Source of the DNA: Gossypium raimondii
Lineage: Eukaryota; Streptophyta; Magnoliopsida; Malvales; Malvaceae
Length of the DNA stretch: 64,000 nucleotides
Direction of reading: 5' to 3'
NCBI RefSeq assembly: GCF_025698545.1
Contig: NC_068565.1
Span: 22,265,848 to 22,329,847 of the forward strand
Shown here: positions 23,083 through 38,101 of the stretch, piece by piece
Layout: every line of letters begins with the position of its first letter
How positions within the stretch are numbered: the stretch's first letter is position 1
Position numbers and translations under genes: made by a program
The notes under the pieces: model-generated
What the model was told of the DNA's origin: nothing
What the model saw: the letters and a program-made list of their open reading frames with translations, nothing else
Databases searched by the model: none

Positions 23083-24679
23083 CATTATCAGATGAACTTG
23101 CTCAAAGAAAAAAGATCTTATGTATTGAAGATTAAACTTATCCTCTATGATTTTTCATTTGAAGCTTCATACACAAGATGCAACAATTTGCAAGGCTTTT
23201 TTTCATATTAGATTTTATTTTCTTAATTCTTGATTAACTATGATGATTTTATTTAATTTGTTCTATTTATATATTTTAAGGATTGTGTCAAATTTTATGG
23301 ACTGCTTGCGTTGCTATTGAAACTTTTGCGAAGATAAGAAGTTAAGGTAAATTTACTTATCATATCACGTGCCTATATGTTATCTAGATTTTTGTTCATA
23401 AAAAATGTTTTTAATATATATTATTTGATAATTGCTTGATGATTATGTATGAATGATGATAAATTAATTTTAATTTTATAAATTGATAAATTTGTAAATC
23501 ACAATCCATAATATTATCGATTACCTTTATTAATCTAAGGCCTAAGGTTCATCATAATATGTGACCTTGCATCGATTCTTAGTCATCGTTTTATGTGTTT
23601 ATTTGATGGTTTCAATTTGAATACACATATATATATTCTTAATTCTAGACATTATATATTTTGGACTTTAATATTTTTAAAATTCTCTTAATCAACAATG
23701 AATAAATTATTACATATATTAATAAAATCAAAATTATTTTATATCAAGTATGATTGTTTTAAGTCCATTTAAGGACAAACTTTGAGGAATGTCTTAATTG
23801 ATTTTTGGGCTAATTCTATTGTAGAATTTCAAGTTTAATTACAACCAATCTTTAATTCTTGAATGGTCTTAGTTGACAATATTTACTTTTGCAAAGTTGT
23901 TCTTGTATTTTATGCAATTTATGTTATTCATTTAGCAATTGATTAGTGAGATGGCATGAGCAATGGCAAGTGAAAAAGTTTTAGTAAATATGAGATGGAT
24001 GGTTTTGAAATAAATTTCATGCATGTTTGCGATGATTTGTGAAATTTTTGTTAACACTAGCATTATATTAGGTTTGATATTTTAGATGTCGGTTTTATCC
24101 ATGCATTTGGTTTACAATAAACTTTATGTATGTCTTGGCTATTTCTTTCTAGTTAATTAATGATGTAAAACTCTTGTGAAAATGATTTTAAAAGTATTTT
24201 GAATTTATCTCATGCTATCTTATGGTTAAATAACAAAATATTTATCCCACTAGTTTTGCTCCATTCCTTGAAGTGAATGTAGCAATACATAACAATTACG
24301 ACAATGAAATCTATTGTATTGATCACAATGTTGATAAATGTTCATTCTTAGAATAGAATTATCAATGACATATACTAATTAATCATTACTTGAAGCGGAT
24401 GATTATGATCTTATTGGTAAGAAATATGATATATGCTTACATTATTGTCTAAATTATTTTTGCACATCCCTTGAAGTGAATATTTGTAATAAATATAATA
24501 AATTTTGTAATCACTTTTGATTATTAAAGTCAATTTGGACATTTGAAGATTTTGACATATTTCTTAAAGCGAATATTGCATATAATCATTTGCAAATTAT
24601 ATTTCTTTATTGAGTTGCTTACATTATGGACTTCACATTGGTTTAGACATTTCCAAAAGTAAATGTCATAGTACTATTT

Positions 24680-27600
24680 ATATAATGATACAAAGTAAAA
24701 GGAATGACAATAAAATTATCAATTGTCACAATTTATATTGACATTATTAGTACAATTGAAAAGCATGTTAAAGTAAACCAAAAGTTTATCGATAGAAATA
24801 CATTTACTACTTGTTGTGACCAGCTATACCATCCTGAATCATATATGATGCGAAAATTAAATGAGAATTCAAATGGACATTCATTAAAAAACTAGAAGAT
24901 TCTTTAATTTAAAAAAATTCTCATGTGTTGTTTGTTCTCAATGAAAATTTATTATTAAAAACTAACTAGCTAAAGTTTAGATTTAATGTCTTGCATTTCT
25001 GAAATGAATGCGGACTCATTCATCCCTATGTGGATGGTTTTGATATTATATGATTTTGGTAGATGCATCTACAAAATAATCACATATGTGTTATCAACTC
25101 GTAACTTGTCGTTTTCGAGATTGCTTGTTTAAATGATTAGTTTTTGATTATGCAATTAAAACAATTCATCTTGCTAATGTTGATGAGTTTATATCTCAGA
25201 CTTTTATTGATTGTTGTATATGAGTTTGAAAAACTTTTATAAAGCTGTTACTATATGCATAATGGTTTAAAGAAATTATTGATTTAACGTCTTTGGTTAA
25301 TATTTAAACCACTAGTTATGAGAATAAAGCTTCCTATTTCAACATGAAATTATGTTGATATATGTGCTATAACACTTATATGCATCAAGCCAATAAGTTA
25401 TAAATATTCCCTGTTACAATTGATTTTTGGTCATGAGTTAAATATTTCTCATCCTAAAATTTTTGTATGTGTGTATATGTTCCAATTGCTCCACCAAAAT
25501 TCACAAAATGAGTCTTTATAGGAGGTTCAGAATGTACATTGATATGAGTCTCCTTATATTATTAAATATTGTTTAGCTATTAATTGGAGATTTAGTTATG
25601 ACATGAGTTGTCGATTATTATGAGATCGATTTCCCAATATTATGGGAGAGAATAAAAGTTGGTTGAATAAAATACTTGGAATGAATTGTCATTATCTAAA
25701 ATTCTCGTACAAAGCAATGTGAAACAAAAGTTTAACAAATAATTTATTTTACAAATAAACGCCAAATACATTTATTGACCTAATTAGAATAACCAAATGT
25801 TATATATTGGCTAATGTTTTAATTTGAATTGAAGTCTCAATAGGGCAATTTATTAAAGTAAATGAAAGTAATGCATGCCTAAATCATAATATTTATTTGT
25901 TCCAAAGATAAAAATTCTCATAAAAGAGAAGAAAAACATTTAAGATGGTCATATAGTGGAGATGAGGGTTCTGAAGAGACCTATGACACAACTAATTATA
26001 AAACTTAAGAAGAGATTCAAGAACCTAAAAGTGAAAATGAAAATACTGAAAATAAAGAGATCTTAATAAGTTATGTCAATAGAGAAAAATATGGAACCAA
26101 AATAAAAATTAGTAGTTGACAACATTTTTTTCTTATAATGTTGCTATTGAAATAACAAAAGAAATGAAGATCTTAAGCCCAAACCTATTGAGAAACATAG
26201 AAATAGAAAAGATTGGTCAGATTGGAAAGACACAATTCAAGCAGAATTAAATTCACTTGTTAAACATGAGGTTTTTGGACTTATAGACCAAACACCTACA
26301 GATGTAAAGCTGGTAAGATATAAATGGGTATTTGTGTAGAAACAAAATTAGAAAAATGAACTCGTAATATATAAAGCATGACTTATAGCACAATGATTTT
26401 CGCAAAGGCCTGACATTGATTGCGAAAAGACATATTTTTCTATAGTGGATGCAATCACGTTTAGATATCTTATTAGTCTAGCAGTACATGAAAAATTTTG
26501 CATGCGTCTAATGGATGTTATTACAGCCTATTTGGTACACTTGATAGTGAAATTTATATGAAAATCCCTAAAGGATTTAAAATCCCAGAAGGATACAGAG
26601 TTTCTCGAGAAAGTTGCTCAATTAGATTAAAAAATTTGGACGTATGTGGTACAATTGTCTTAGTGAATATTTGTTAAAAAATATTATAAAAATGATTCAA
26701 TTTGTTAATGTGTCTTTATAAAAAGGTCCGTATCAAATTTTGTGATAATTGTTATATATGTTGATGATCTAAATATTATTAGAACTCTTGAAGAGCTTTA
26801 AAATGTAGTATATTGTTTTAAAAAGAATTTGAGATGAAATATATTAAAGAACAAAGTTTTATCTTGGCACGTAGATCAAGCATTTAAAAGATGGAATTCA
26901 TGTCCATTAAACAACTTATATGGAAAAAATCTTAAAAGAAATTTTACATGGATAAAGCATATCTATTAAGTACCCTGATGGTTGTACGATTGTTAGATGT
27001 GAATAAAGATAAATTTAATCATTGCGAGAATGATGAAGATTTTATTGGTCCTAAAGTATCATATCTAAGTGTCATAGGGGTATTGATGCATCTTACAAGC
27101 AACATAACACCTGATATAGCTTTTGCTGTAAACTTGTTAGCAATATTTAGTTCTTCTCCAACACGTAGACATTGGAATGTAATTAAAAATGTATTTAGAT
27201 ATCTCAAATGGACTATTGACATGGAGTTATTTTATTCAAATGATTCAAAATCCCTATTAGTCAGCCATGTTGATGCTAGATATTTATTGAATCCACATAA
27301 AGGTTGATCTCAAACAGAATATTTATTTACATATAGAGGTACTGCCATATCATGGCATTCAAAGTAGACATTACCTACTACCTCTTCAAATCATGCAGAA
27401 ATAATTGCAATACATGAGACAAGCTAAAAGTGTATTTGACTAAGGTTATGAACCCAACATATTCAAAAGATATGTAATTTGCCTTTATAGGAAAAGATGT
27501 CAACTATCTTATACAAAGATAATGCAACATGTATAGCTCAATTGAAGGGTGGTTACATCAAAGGTGATACAACGAAACACATTTCATCAAAACTATTCTT

Positions 27601-27700
27601 CATTCATGATCTTAAGAAGAAATGTGATATAGAAGTTCAACAAATTCGTTCTAGTGATACTTTAGCAAATCTTTTTACCAAGGTATTGCCAACTTAAATG
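24680..27700 (+). pseudogene. Copia polyprotein remnants (integrase, RT, RNase H)
   Basis: Piecewise translation shows four regions. A GAG-pre-integrase zone near 24800-24890 has MMRKLNENSNGHSLKN. Weak integrase follows to about 25600. Reverse transcriptase runs from about 26200 (WSDWKDTIQAELNSL, then YKWVF). The connection/RNase H part lies at 26948-27300 (SYLSVIGVLMHLTSNITPDI, then HWNVIKNVFRYLK). The RNase H end lies at 27497-27697 (LYKDNATCIAQLKGGYIKGD and DTLANLFTKVLPT). Stops and shifts throughout show it is long dead. No intact gag was found. Confidence 0.8.
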
Positions 27701-27964
27701 TTTGAAAGACTACTACATAAGATTGAAATGCGTCAACTCAAAGATGTAATGTGATGTTGCCATTAGGGGAGTCAAAAACACGTTGTACTCTTTTCCTTTA
27801 ACTAGGGTTTTGTCCCACTAAGTTTTCCTGGTAAAGGTTTTTAACGAGGCAACTTGTAATAATAGATTATGTACTCTTTTCCTTCATTAGGTTTTTATCC
27901 CATAGGGTTTTTCCTAATAAATTTTTTTATGAGACATTTTCATTGATGAACATCTAAGGGAGAG

Positions 27965-28190
27965 TGTTGTAAATCCATGATAAATGGATGTCCATAACCC
28001 CTCTCAAATTTATTCTATTGTAATCCCTAAAGAATGAATGTCCATAACCCCTAAATTCATTATCTTGTAACCCCTAAATCATTTATAGGGTGCCTTAATG
28101 TTGGTCCTTAATGCTTTGTAACTAATGGTATTTGAAGCCCTATAAATAAAAGGCATGTACAATCTTATTGTATCCCAAGTGAAAGTTGAT
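27965..28190 (+). repeat. Right (3') LTR of the copia element, truncated
   Basis: Matches the left LTR but carries an extra partial duplication of GAATGTCCATAACCCCTAAA near 28000-28070. It stops matching after GTGAAAGTTGA, where MITE sequence begins. Confidence 0.75.
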
Positions 28191-28204
28191 TTTGGTTCAT
28201 ATGT

Positions 28205-28425
28205 ATATATGAAATTTTGATTTTGATTCAACTATACACATTTAAAGAAATAAACAAATGTATTTTTTTTCATATTGGATTAATATAATTATTTGTGTAT
28301 ACAATATATTAACTTAAAATAATACTAATTGGATAATATTATTAGTGATTTGTGATAATTTAACCAAATTAAAATTTTATGTATAAAATCACACAAAACT
28401 AAAATTTATGTATGACATTACAAAT
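28205..28425. mobile_element. hAT-like MITE, copy 3 (inverted, degraded)
   Basis: Reverse-complement match to the interior of the 38102-38402 copy. Examples are TATTGGATTAATATAATT and the adjacent TGTGTATACAATATATTAAC, and the flanking TTGATTTTGATTCAAC. The ends are worn and no TSD was found. It abuts the truncated copia LTR. Confidence 0.65.
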
Positions 28426-28449
28426 TATATCAAAGTGGTAAAAGACATC

Positions 28450-28930
28450 TCCAGTCCTCAATTTAGAAATTGAGCAAATTAATCTCTCTTAAAAAATCGA
28501 GTAATTTAATCCTTGTCAATTTTGAATATGAGCAATTAAGGACAATTAATCATGGAGTTAATGTCTTTCGTCAATTGTGCATAATTGTGATAGGTATATT
28601 AACAAAATTAGCTCACGATGTTTATATATTTTGTTAATTTGGTCTTGATTCTAAAAAATCAAAAATTTAACTTCAATATTTACACATTTACAAAAATATT
28701 GCAGGCTAAATTTATTGAATTATGATCAAATTGGTAGAATGTGTAAATCATGATAGCTAAATTTGTTATTATACCAATTAAATTTATGTAAAATTGAGAA
28801 AATTATTGTCGCCATGATTGATTGTCCTTAATTGATCACTTTTAAAATTGACATGAATTAAATTACTTCAATTTTTTAAAGAAATCAATTTATTGAATAT
28901 TAAAATTGAGATGACTAAAGAAAATTGTTT
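28450..28930. mobile_element. MITE with inverted repeats of about 85 bp or more
   Basis: The left arm (about 28465-28557) and right arm (about 28827-28915) are reverse complements over most of their length. One example is GACAATTAATCATGG against CCATGATTGATTGTC. The loop between them is about 270 bp of AT-rich sequence. Non-coding. The transcript could fold into a long hairpin. No exact TSD was identified, so the superfamily is uncertain. Its right edge forms part of the flank that is repeated at 33849. Confidence 0.7.
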
Positions 28931-28984
28931 AGGTATCAAATAAAATGACAATATTCTATACAGAATTTAATGCGTGGACAACAC
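28918..28984 (+). repeat. Duplicated host flank, left copy
   Basis: TTAGGTATCAAATAAAATGA and the following text to GCGTGGACAACAC match 33849-33915 closely. The copia LTR starts immediately after. It is the pre-insertion flank of the element. Confidence 0.8.
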
Positions 28985-29468
28985 TATTAGAATCATTAAA
29001 ATCTTGATACAAAACTTAATAAATCATAAACCAGGATCTGTCATGTCAAATCATCAATAATAAATCAAGAACAAAACTAGATGCGAAAGCGTACCTGAAT
29101 CATCGATTTCTTGAAATCTACAGATCTTGCGTTTTGATATTCCAGATTAGCATACAAGTAATTTTAAGAAGGTGACTCACTCTTTTCTAATGATGAGATA
29201 TTAGAAAATTTAGCTATGTATACTTTGGGGACCATAACCCTAATATATAATTTTTGCGCATTAACCCTAATTTCTAATCAGTCCATCATCAATTAGAAAT
29301 TAGTTACCAGAGTATTTACACATATTTGACTCATACTTTATTTAATAACTAAAGCCCAATAAACCTTAACCAAATCAGATCACTTTTAATTTGGGCTAAC
29401 CTTTTATGATAGTAAATAATAACATGTAATTAATTGTATTATATATGTGATGTCCATATTTTCCAACA
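28985..29468 (-). repeat. 3' LTR of the minus-strand copia
   Basis: 484 bp. Compared with its partner, the outer terminus reads TATTAG instead of TGTTAG, a decayed end consistent with C-to-T change on the opposite strand. Confidence 0.82.
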
Positions 29469-30112
29469 ATCTCCCACTTGGACCCCATATATACACTGAT
29501 TACCTTATAATTACATGTCATTATATAACTTTACAAGCACGAAACCTTACTACCATATCCAAAATGTATTCCAAACAATCTCATCCATTAATCATGTTAA
29601 CATAGAACCAAGGCGACTTTCGTTTCATATATCGTAACTAAATGTATCATTGATCACGTATATTAACACAACCAAATGTCATAGATCAAGTATGGATGTG
29701 TAGCATGGAAATTACATGCAATATGATCCAAACATGTCTATTTCCAACTGGTCCCCCTTAACCTTTGTGAGATCAAACTTTACTAAAATCAGAGTGTGAA
29801 GAAACCAAATAAACTTTATTTCTGTAGAAAATAAACTTAATATTTGTAAACTAAAATAACTGAAATGTGTCTATAACATAAAAGCAATTAAAAGTACAAA
29901 CTCCCACTAAAACCAAATATTATTAACTGACATTACACCCATATGAGCAGTGTGCTCATGAAAAACCTTGGGTGGTAGTCCCTTAGTAAGCTAGTCCCTA
30001 ATCATGGAGTTTTTCCCAATATGCTTTATAGGCACCTAACCACTCTAAACTTTTACTTTAACAACCATGAACTTAAAGTTTATGTGCTTTGACTTTAATG
30101 TGCTCCTATTTT

Positions 30113-31079
30113 TTATTGGAATAAAGGACTACCAATTATTGTCACAATTTGCACCCTAGTGGCAAAATTTTGCATCAATATTCCATCAAAATCGGAGTCT
30201 ATATACCTAATGATATCTAACTTATCAGACCTCCGATATGTGAGCATGTAATTTTTGTTCTCTGAAGATACCTCATAATCCTCTTGGCTGCTATCCAATG
30301 GTTCATACTAGGGTTGCTTAAATATCTGTCTAACATCCTAACAATGTACGCAATGTCCGGACGCATACGTACTTGAGCATACATTAGACTCCCCACTCTT
30401 GAGACATAAGGAATCTTATGCATTTCCTTAATCTGAACATCATTCTTAGGGTATTGGTCGAGAATTAACTTATTATTAACAAGCAATATGTCATTAACAT
30501 ATAAAACCAAATATAGAACTTTACTCCCACTGAACTTGTGGTATATACAATTATCGACCAAGTTCATCTCTAAACCGAATAAGATAATTATCATTTGGTA
30601 AAATTTGTAATACTATTGACGAGAAGTCTGTTTAAGCCCATTGATGGAGTTTTTTAATTTGCAAATCATTAACTTTGCATCATCAAACACAAAGTTTTCT
30701 AGTTGTACCATATAAATGTATGATTAATGTTACCATTGAGAAACCATTAACTTAACATTCATCTGATGTAGTTTAATGTCAAAATATTCCACTAAAGCCA
30801 TTATAATCCTTTCTTTAGTAATGTCATTCGTTTTTGAGGTTGTTGAGTTTGTTCTTCTAGAAAAATTACCTCATCTTGAATAGAGAGTTGTTCAACATTG
30901 TCTTGTTGAGGTTCTAGATTCACTTCTTGATCAATGATAGGTATGAGAACCTGAACATCGTTAAAAGTGATAGCAGGAACTGAGTTAAAATTCAATTCCT
31001 CCTCAAATGCAATATCTCTAACCTTATTTCTCCTTCCAAACTCAAAATCCTCGAAAAAATGTTGCAATTCTCGTCTCAA
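30113..31079 (-). pseudogene. Copia reverse transcriptase remnant
   Basis: An acidic linker frame (31079-30801) precedes the RT. The next frame (30594-30217) carries YLVLYVNDILL, where the catalytic motif should be YVDD, so one catalytic Asp is changed to Asn. It continues through HKIPYVSRVGSLMYAQVRMR and HWIAAKRIMRYLQ. RNase H is represented only by about 30298-30113 (SDKLDIIRYIDSDF). Frameshifted and inactive. Confidence 0.8.
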
Positions 31080-31195
31080 AAATATTCCTAATTGTGGCTA
31101 TCTTTAGAGGCAGTGGCCAAATGGACACTTTCAGACTTATCATGTTTCAACATTTCTTCCTCTTGCAAACAATGAGAAATGGGCTCATTTAGATT

Positions 31196-31804
31196 TCATT
31201 TCTCCTTTTGACAGTTGTAACTAATTTTAAATTGGTTAAACTGTATAGGAAGTAATACCAAAACCATAAGAACAAGCAATTCCTTAGAAAGCTTGATTTT
31301 AAGTGCCTTAAGTCTTGAAGTAACATGGAACATCTCAATAATGTACTCCTTTACGTTTCCTTGACTCTTATACTTCATAAACATCAAAGAAGTTAGAAGT
31401 GATGCCATCCCAACCTTATCATTTTTATCAAAACGTTTTTCAATTTCGTCAAGGAAGCCCTTGGCCTGAGAAATCTCTTCAGATTCTATGGCCCTAAAGG
31501 CTTCGAGAATGCTATGCTTCATGATCATTAGACTCATGCATTTTGAATGATCCCACCTCTCAAAATCCCTTTTAACATAAGGAGTATTTTCTGTAGTGAG
31601 AGGTGCAGGTTGTTCTTCCCTTAGTGTAAGGTCTATGTCCATACAACCAAGCACTATAAGTAAGTGCATTTTCCATTCCTTGAAATTGGTCTCATTAAGC
31701 GAGTATAAAATTGATGTTAACGAATATTGTGGCAGTAGAAGATGAAATAGTTGAATATAGAACAAAATAGATAAAAACAAGCTCACATAAATATTCATTT
31801 TCAT
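31196..31804 (-). pseudogene. Copia gag remnant
   Basis: A continuous frame with copia gag words: NETNFKEWKMHLLIVLGCMD near the start, then RWDHSKCMSLMIMKHSI, ISQAKGFLDEIEKRFDKND and SLLTSLMFMKYKSQGNVKEY. It lacks the zinc knuckle, because the frame stops right after YNCQKEK. Immediately downstream (31180-31085) are text fragments typical of the gag linker, then the sequence jumps to the region before RT. Protease and integrase have therefore been deleted. Confidence 0.8.
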
Positions 31805-31834
31805 AAGTAAACAATAAATTCAAAATAGTGGCTC

Positions 31835-32660
31835 CAATCTCAAGATACCAAACACTATATTAATATTAAGTCTTTGGACATTAATATTAACATCAAGCGA
31901 TACTCTTGTTGTAACAATCAAACATTGACAACAAATTATGTCAACAATGAATCAATCTTTGGGCTAACTTATTACTCACATAAAGTACCTTATAATTGTC
32001 ACACATTTATCACCACATACGTCCTTGAAATTCTGTCAAATATTAACTTACTTTTGGATCAATTAATAAACACATGAATCATAAAACATATAATCATTTT
32101 GGTATTTTAAATAAACTAATCTATGTAAAAGATGTCACTTTGGTGACATTTTGTTTCAACTAATCTATTTAAAATATTAGACATCCTTAATTAAATCCCA
32201 AAGCCAAAATTTGAATTTGTTTGTTTCAAAATATTTCAAATTTAAACCAAGATAATTTGAATAAAGGTAAACCCCATCTCAAGATATCGAACACTCCATT
32301 AATATTTCATCTTTGGACAAAATATTAACTTGTAAGTGATATCTTGTTGTAATAATCAAACACTGACAATAAGAACATGTTGAACAATAAATCTTCCTTT
32401 GGGCCTATTTATTGCTCACATGTAAACCGAATAATCGTCACATGTTTATTACCGCAGTTGCACAAGTAATTTGTTAAATATTAACCTTCCTTTGAGTCGA
32501 TCAATATTAACGTAGCTTAAGTTACATGCAGATAACCTTTTATATTTTAAAACAAAATAATTTCAATATTAGAGGTCACTTTGGCAACTTATTATTTCAA
32601 TTAAGTTATTTTAAAAATATATATAATTATACCAATATTTAAATTTAAAATTTACCCAAT
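31835..32660. repeat. Direct repeat of about 435 bp in the copia leader
   Basis: The leader between 5' LTR and gag contains two diverged copies. The first is near 31845 (CTCAAGATACCAAACACT), the second near 32278 (CTCAAGATATCGAACACT). Both continue with TTTGGAC, TTGTTGTAA.AATCAAACA and GTCACTTTGG landmarks in the same order. Non-coding. Confidence 0.7.
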
Positions 32661-33256
32661 AGTCAAAGGTTAAAACTAAAATTTCTAATTGCACTATAGT
32701 TTTCAAAATAACCCAAAATAACAATATCTTAATAGTGCAATAAAAAACCGAAAACCTTAATATTTAACTTTCTTTTTAAAACCATATGTGTTAAAATCAA
32801 ATTCGACCAAAGTTTATAACCGTATTAAAATCAATCTCAATTCATGCAAAACAAAATAATGTGTTATTCCTTAAATTCGTTGATATGTATATGCATATAA
32901 TAAGATATTACCAACTTGCTTTTGCATCTACATATAACTCCAAACTAAATATATGATTAAAACACTTTATTCTTAAGCATATAAACACTTTCCTATCCAT
33001 ATTGTTTGAATTTGGCGGAATCTGGGATGTTTCTTCCCATGAAACTTTTCATATATATATTTTAAGAAAACCCTAAAAATTTGGATACATAATTAATTAA
33101 TATTCAAATTTTCAAACATAAATCTCAATCATCAACATATATTATTCGAAATATCAAGATCATATGTTGAATCCATAAAATTTTAAGAAGAAATCAATTT
33201 ATTTAAAATAATAATTTATTCTCTATTATTCGATATAACGAAGCTCGGATACCACT

Positions 33257-33733
33257 TGTTAGAATCGTTAAAATCTTGATACAAAACTTAATAAATCATA
33301 AACCAAGATTTATCATTTCAAGTCATCAAGAATAAGTTAAGAACAAAACTAGATGCGGAAGCATACCTAAATTCATCGATTTCTTGAAATCTACAGATCT
33401 TGTGGTTTTGATCTTCCAAATTAGCACACAAGTAAATTTGAGAAGGTGACTGACACTTTTCTAAAAATGTGATAATAAAAAAGTTAGCCATGTGTAATTT
33501 GGAGACCATAACCAACTTTTGCACATTAACCCTAATTTCTAATCAGTCCATCATCAATTGGAAATTAGTTACTGGAGTGTCTATATATATTTGACCTATA
33601 CTTTATTTAATAACTAAATCTCAATAAACCTTAACCAAATCAGATCACTTTTAATTTGGGCTAGCATTTTATGATAGTAAATAATAACATGTAATTAATT
33701 ATATTATATATGCTATGTCCATATTTTCCAACA
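33257..33733 (-). repeat. 5' LTR of the minus-strand copia
   Basis: 477 bp, TGTTAGAATCG...TTCCAACA on the plus strand. The initiator-Met tRNA primer-site-like TGGTATCCGAGC (minus strand) lies 3 bp inside. Confidence 0.83.
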
Positions 33734-33848
33734 ATTTCTCACTTGGACCACATATATATATACTGATTGCCTTATAATTACATATTATTATATAATTTTT
33801 AAAATTATTATTAATTGTTGTTAATTAAAGTAGTTGAATTTTTTTTAA

Positions 33849-33915
33849 CAGAAATCAATTTAGGTATCAAATAAAATGACAATATTCCAGACATAATTCA
33901 ATGCGTGGACAACGC
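33849..33915 (+). repeat. Duplicated host flank, right copy (empty-site-like)
   Basis: Matches 28918-28984 but continues into ordinary sequence (GGACAACGCAACCC) with no LTR at the insertion point. It follows the extra internal fragment of the copia element. Confidence 0.8.
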
Positions 33916-34830
33916 AACCCTATTCCCTACCTGTTATAGACAAAAAAATCAACTAAGACATTAATATCATATTAATCTGAGCCGTCAATACAATGTTGGT
34001 CAATGATCAAGCTATAACCACTGAAACCAGGCTGGTCGTGAGTTATACCTTATCAAACCCATTTAAACCCGTAAAAGTTTGAAACAATTCTAACAGAAAA
34101 ACCTGTCTTTTCTTCCTCTTTCCTTCCATTTTCTTTCTCTTTTGAATGGGGAAAGAAAATAAAAAAAATTAGCTGAAAAATCAACAGTTTCCTTTTCTTT
34201 GATTATGCAAATTATTGAACAAGTACATTATTTTTCATATATAATCCTTCTACTATTAAAAACACCCAAATCCATTCATCTTGCTTATTTTTCATTTGGT
34301 TTTTAATTATTTGTCAAATTCATATTTCTCCATTGTTTATGATTTTCAAATACTTGTTCCGGCACAGGATTTGTCGATTCTGATTGCTTATTTACATTGG
34401 GTTTTTGGGCATTTCTTCTTTTTATTAATGATCATTGGCTATTGTAGGGAGTTTTTTTAGTATATTAGGAAGCCCTCAAAAGGATCCCATTTTTTTTTAA
34501 TGAAATTGATTTAGATTAGAGGGATAATTCTTGTCTTTGATTCATTACATTCATCATTGAATCATTGGTGTTTTTCGATTTGTTTGTGTGAAGATATAGG
34601 GAGGGATAATTCTCGTCTTTGATTTATTACATTCATCATTGAATCATTGGTGTGAAGATATAAGGGTGGTTTAGATTGGCTAAAGCTCCATTATTCTTTT
34701 GGGTGTTATTTTTGTTTCAAAAAAAAGTAGAGCCTTTAGGGAGATAAGAAATGGGGTTATAGTTAATGGGTGAATTTAGATATTATTGGATGGTTAAGGA
34801 AGAAGAAAGTGTGAGAAATTAAGAGGTCAA
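33916..34830 (+). promoter_or_regulatory. Promoter and 5' UTR region of the kinase gene
   Basis: No other gene is present. The 3' half is T/C-rich and leader-like. It contains a direct duplication with 82-bp spacing: GGGATAATTC..GTCTTTGATT at 34521 and 34603, continuing through ATTACATTCATCATTGAATC. The second copy lacks a T/G-rich stretch of about 20 bp. The transcription start could not be fixed. Confidence 0.5.
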
Positions 34831-37445
<2,615 letters not shown>

Positions 37446-38093
37446 ATATTTTTGACAAAGATAATGTATTTTTCTTAGGGCATTTCATTTAGTGTTTCAT
37501 TTTTTTTTTCCAAACTTTTTAGAGTTTAGCTTTAGTTTAGCTCTTCAAAGTTTGAGGATCATCACAAGAAAAATTGAGTTTCCTTATTTGTGAATGTGCC
37601 TAAAATTGTTGTATACACAATTTTGCTTCCCATCTATTGTTTCATGTTGTTGTTTTCAACTTTTATTTTATTTTTATAGTAACACTTTAAAACTCTTATC
37701 TTTTGTTCTCCTCATTTTGGTTGACTCATTCAAAATTTGGCTTTTTTTTTTTTTTAATTTTAGTGCATTGTCTTAAAATAAATCTCTACTGATAATGGGA
37801 GATAATCTCCACATGATTAGGGATTATAATTGATTTGTACCATATATTATTTTTGGATGACAAATTAACAAATATAATTTATTTTTAAAATAAAATTAAT
37901 AAAACGTAAAACGAACAAAAATATTTATTTTTAAAAGTTAAAATCAATTCGATATTTATTTTTATCAAAAAAAATCTTTAATTGAATTAAACTCCTTACT
38001 CGTTAATTGAATAAAATTTATTAATATATCCCTTTAATGAAAATGTTTTGAAGAAATTAAACATTTTACTTATAGATTAGATCAATTTTATAA
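37446..38093. other. Kinase 3' UTR and AT-rich spacer
   Basis: The first about 350 bp are T-rich and contain AAAATAAATC near 37775, a possible polyadenylation signal. Then AT-rich sequence without a gene. Confidence 0.5.
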
Positions 38094-38101
38094 ATAATAA
38101 A

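Larger units (their letters stand above)
22844..28190 (+). mobile_element. Decayed Ty1/copia retrotransposon
   Basis: The left LTR (22844-23082) and truncated right LTR (27965-about 28190) share TGTTGTAAATCCAT and long collinear text including GTATCCCAAGTGAAAG. A primer-site-like ACATTATCAGATG follows the left LTR. A purine tract AAGGGAGAG directly precedes the right LTR. The order of domain remains is GAG-pre-integrase, integrase, reverse transcriptase, RNase H, which is copia order. Many stops and frameshifts. The right LTR is cut off where a MITE copy starts, so no TSD can be read. Confidence 0.85.
28985..33792 (-). mobile_element. Minus-strand copia element with an extra internal fragment
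   Basis: LTRs at 28985-29468 (3' LTR) and 33257-33733 (5' LTR) are clearly homologous. On the minus strand the LTR reads TGTTGGAAAATATGG ... GATTCTAACA. A primer site TGGTATCCGAGC follows at about 33241-33254, and a purine tract GTGGGAGAT precedes the 3' LTR. Outside the 5' LTR, 33734-33792 again matches the internal sequence next to the 3' LTR (CACTTGGACC.CATATATA, CTTATAATTACAT), so the structure is LTR-internal-LTR-partial internal. Gag and RT pieces remain. Protease and integrase are missing. Confidence 0.83.
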
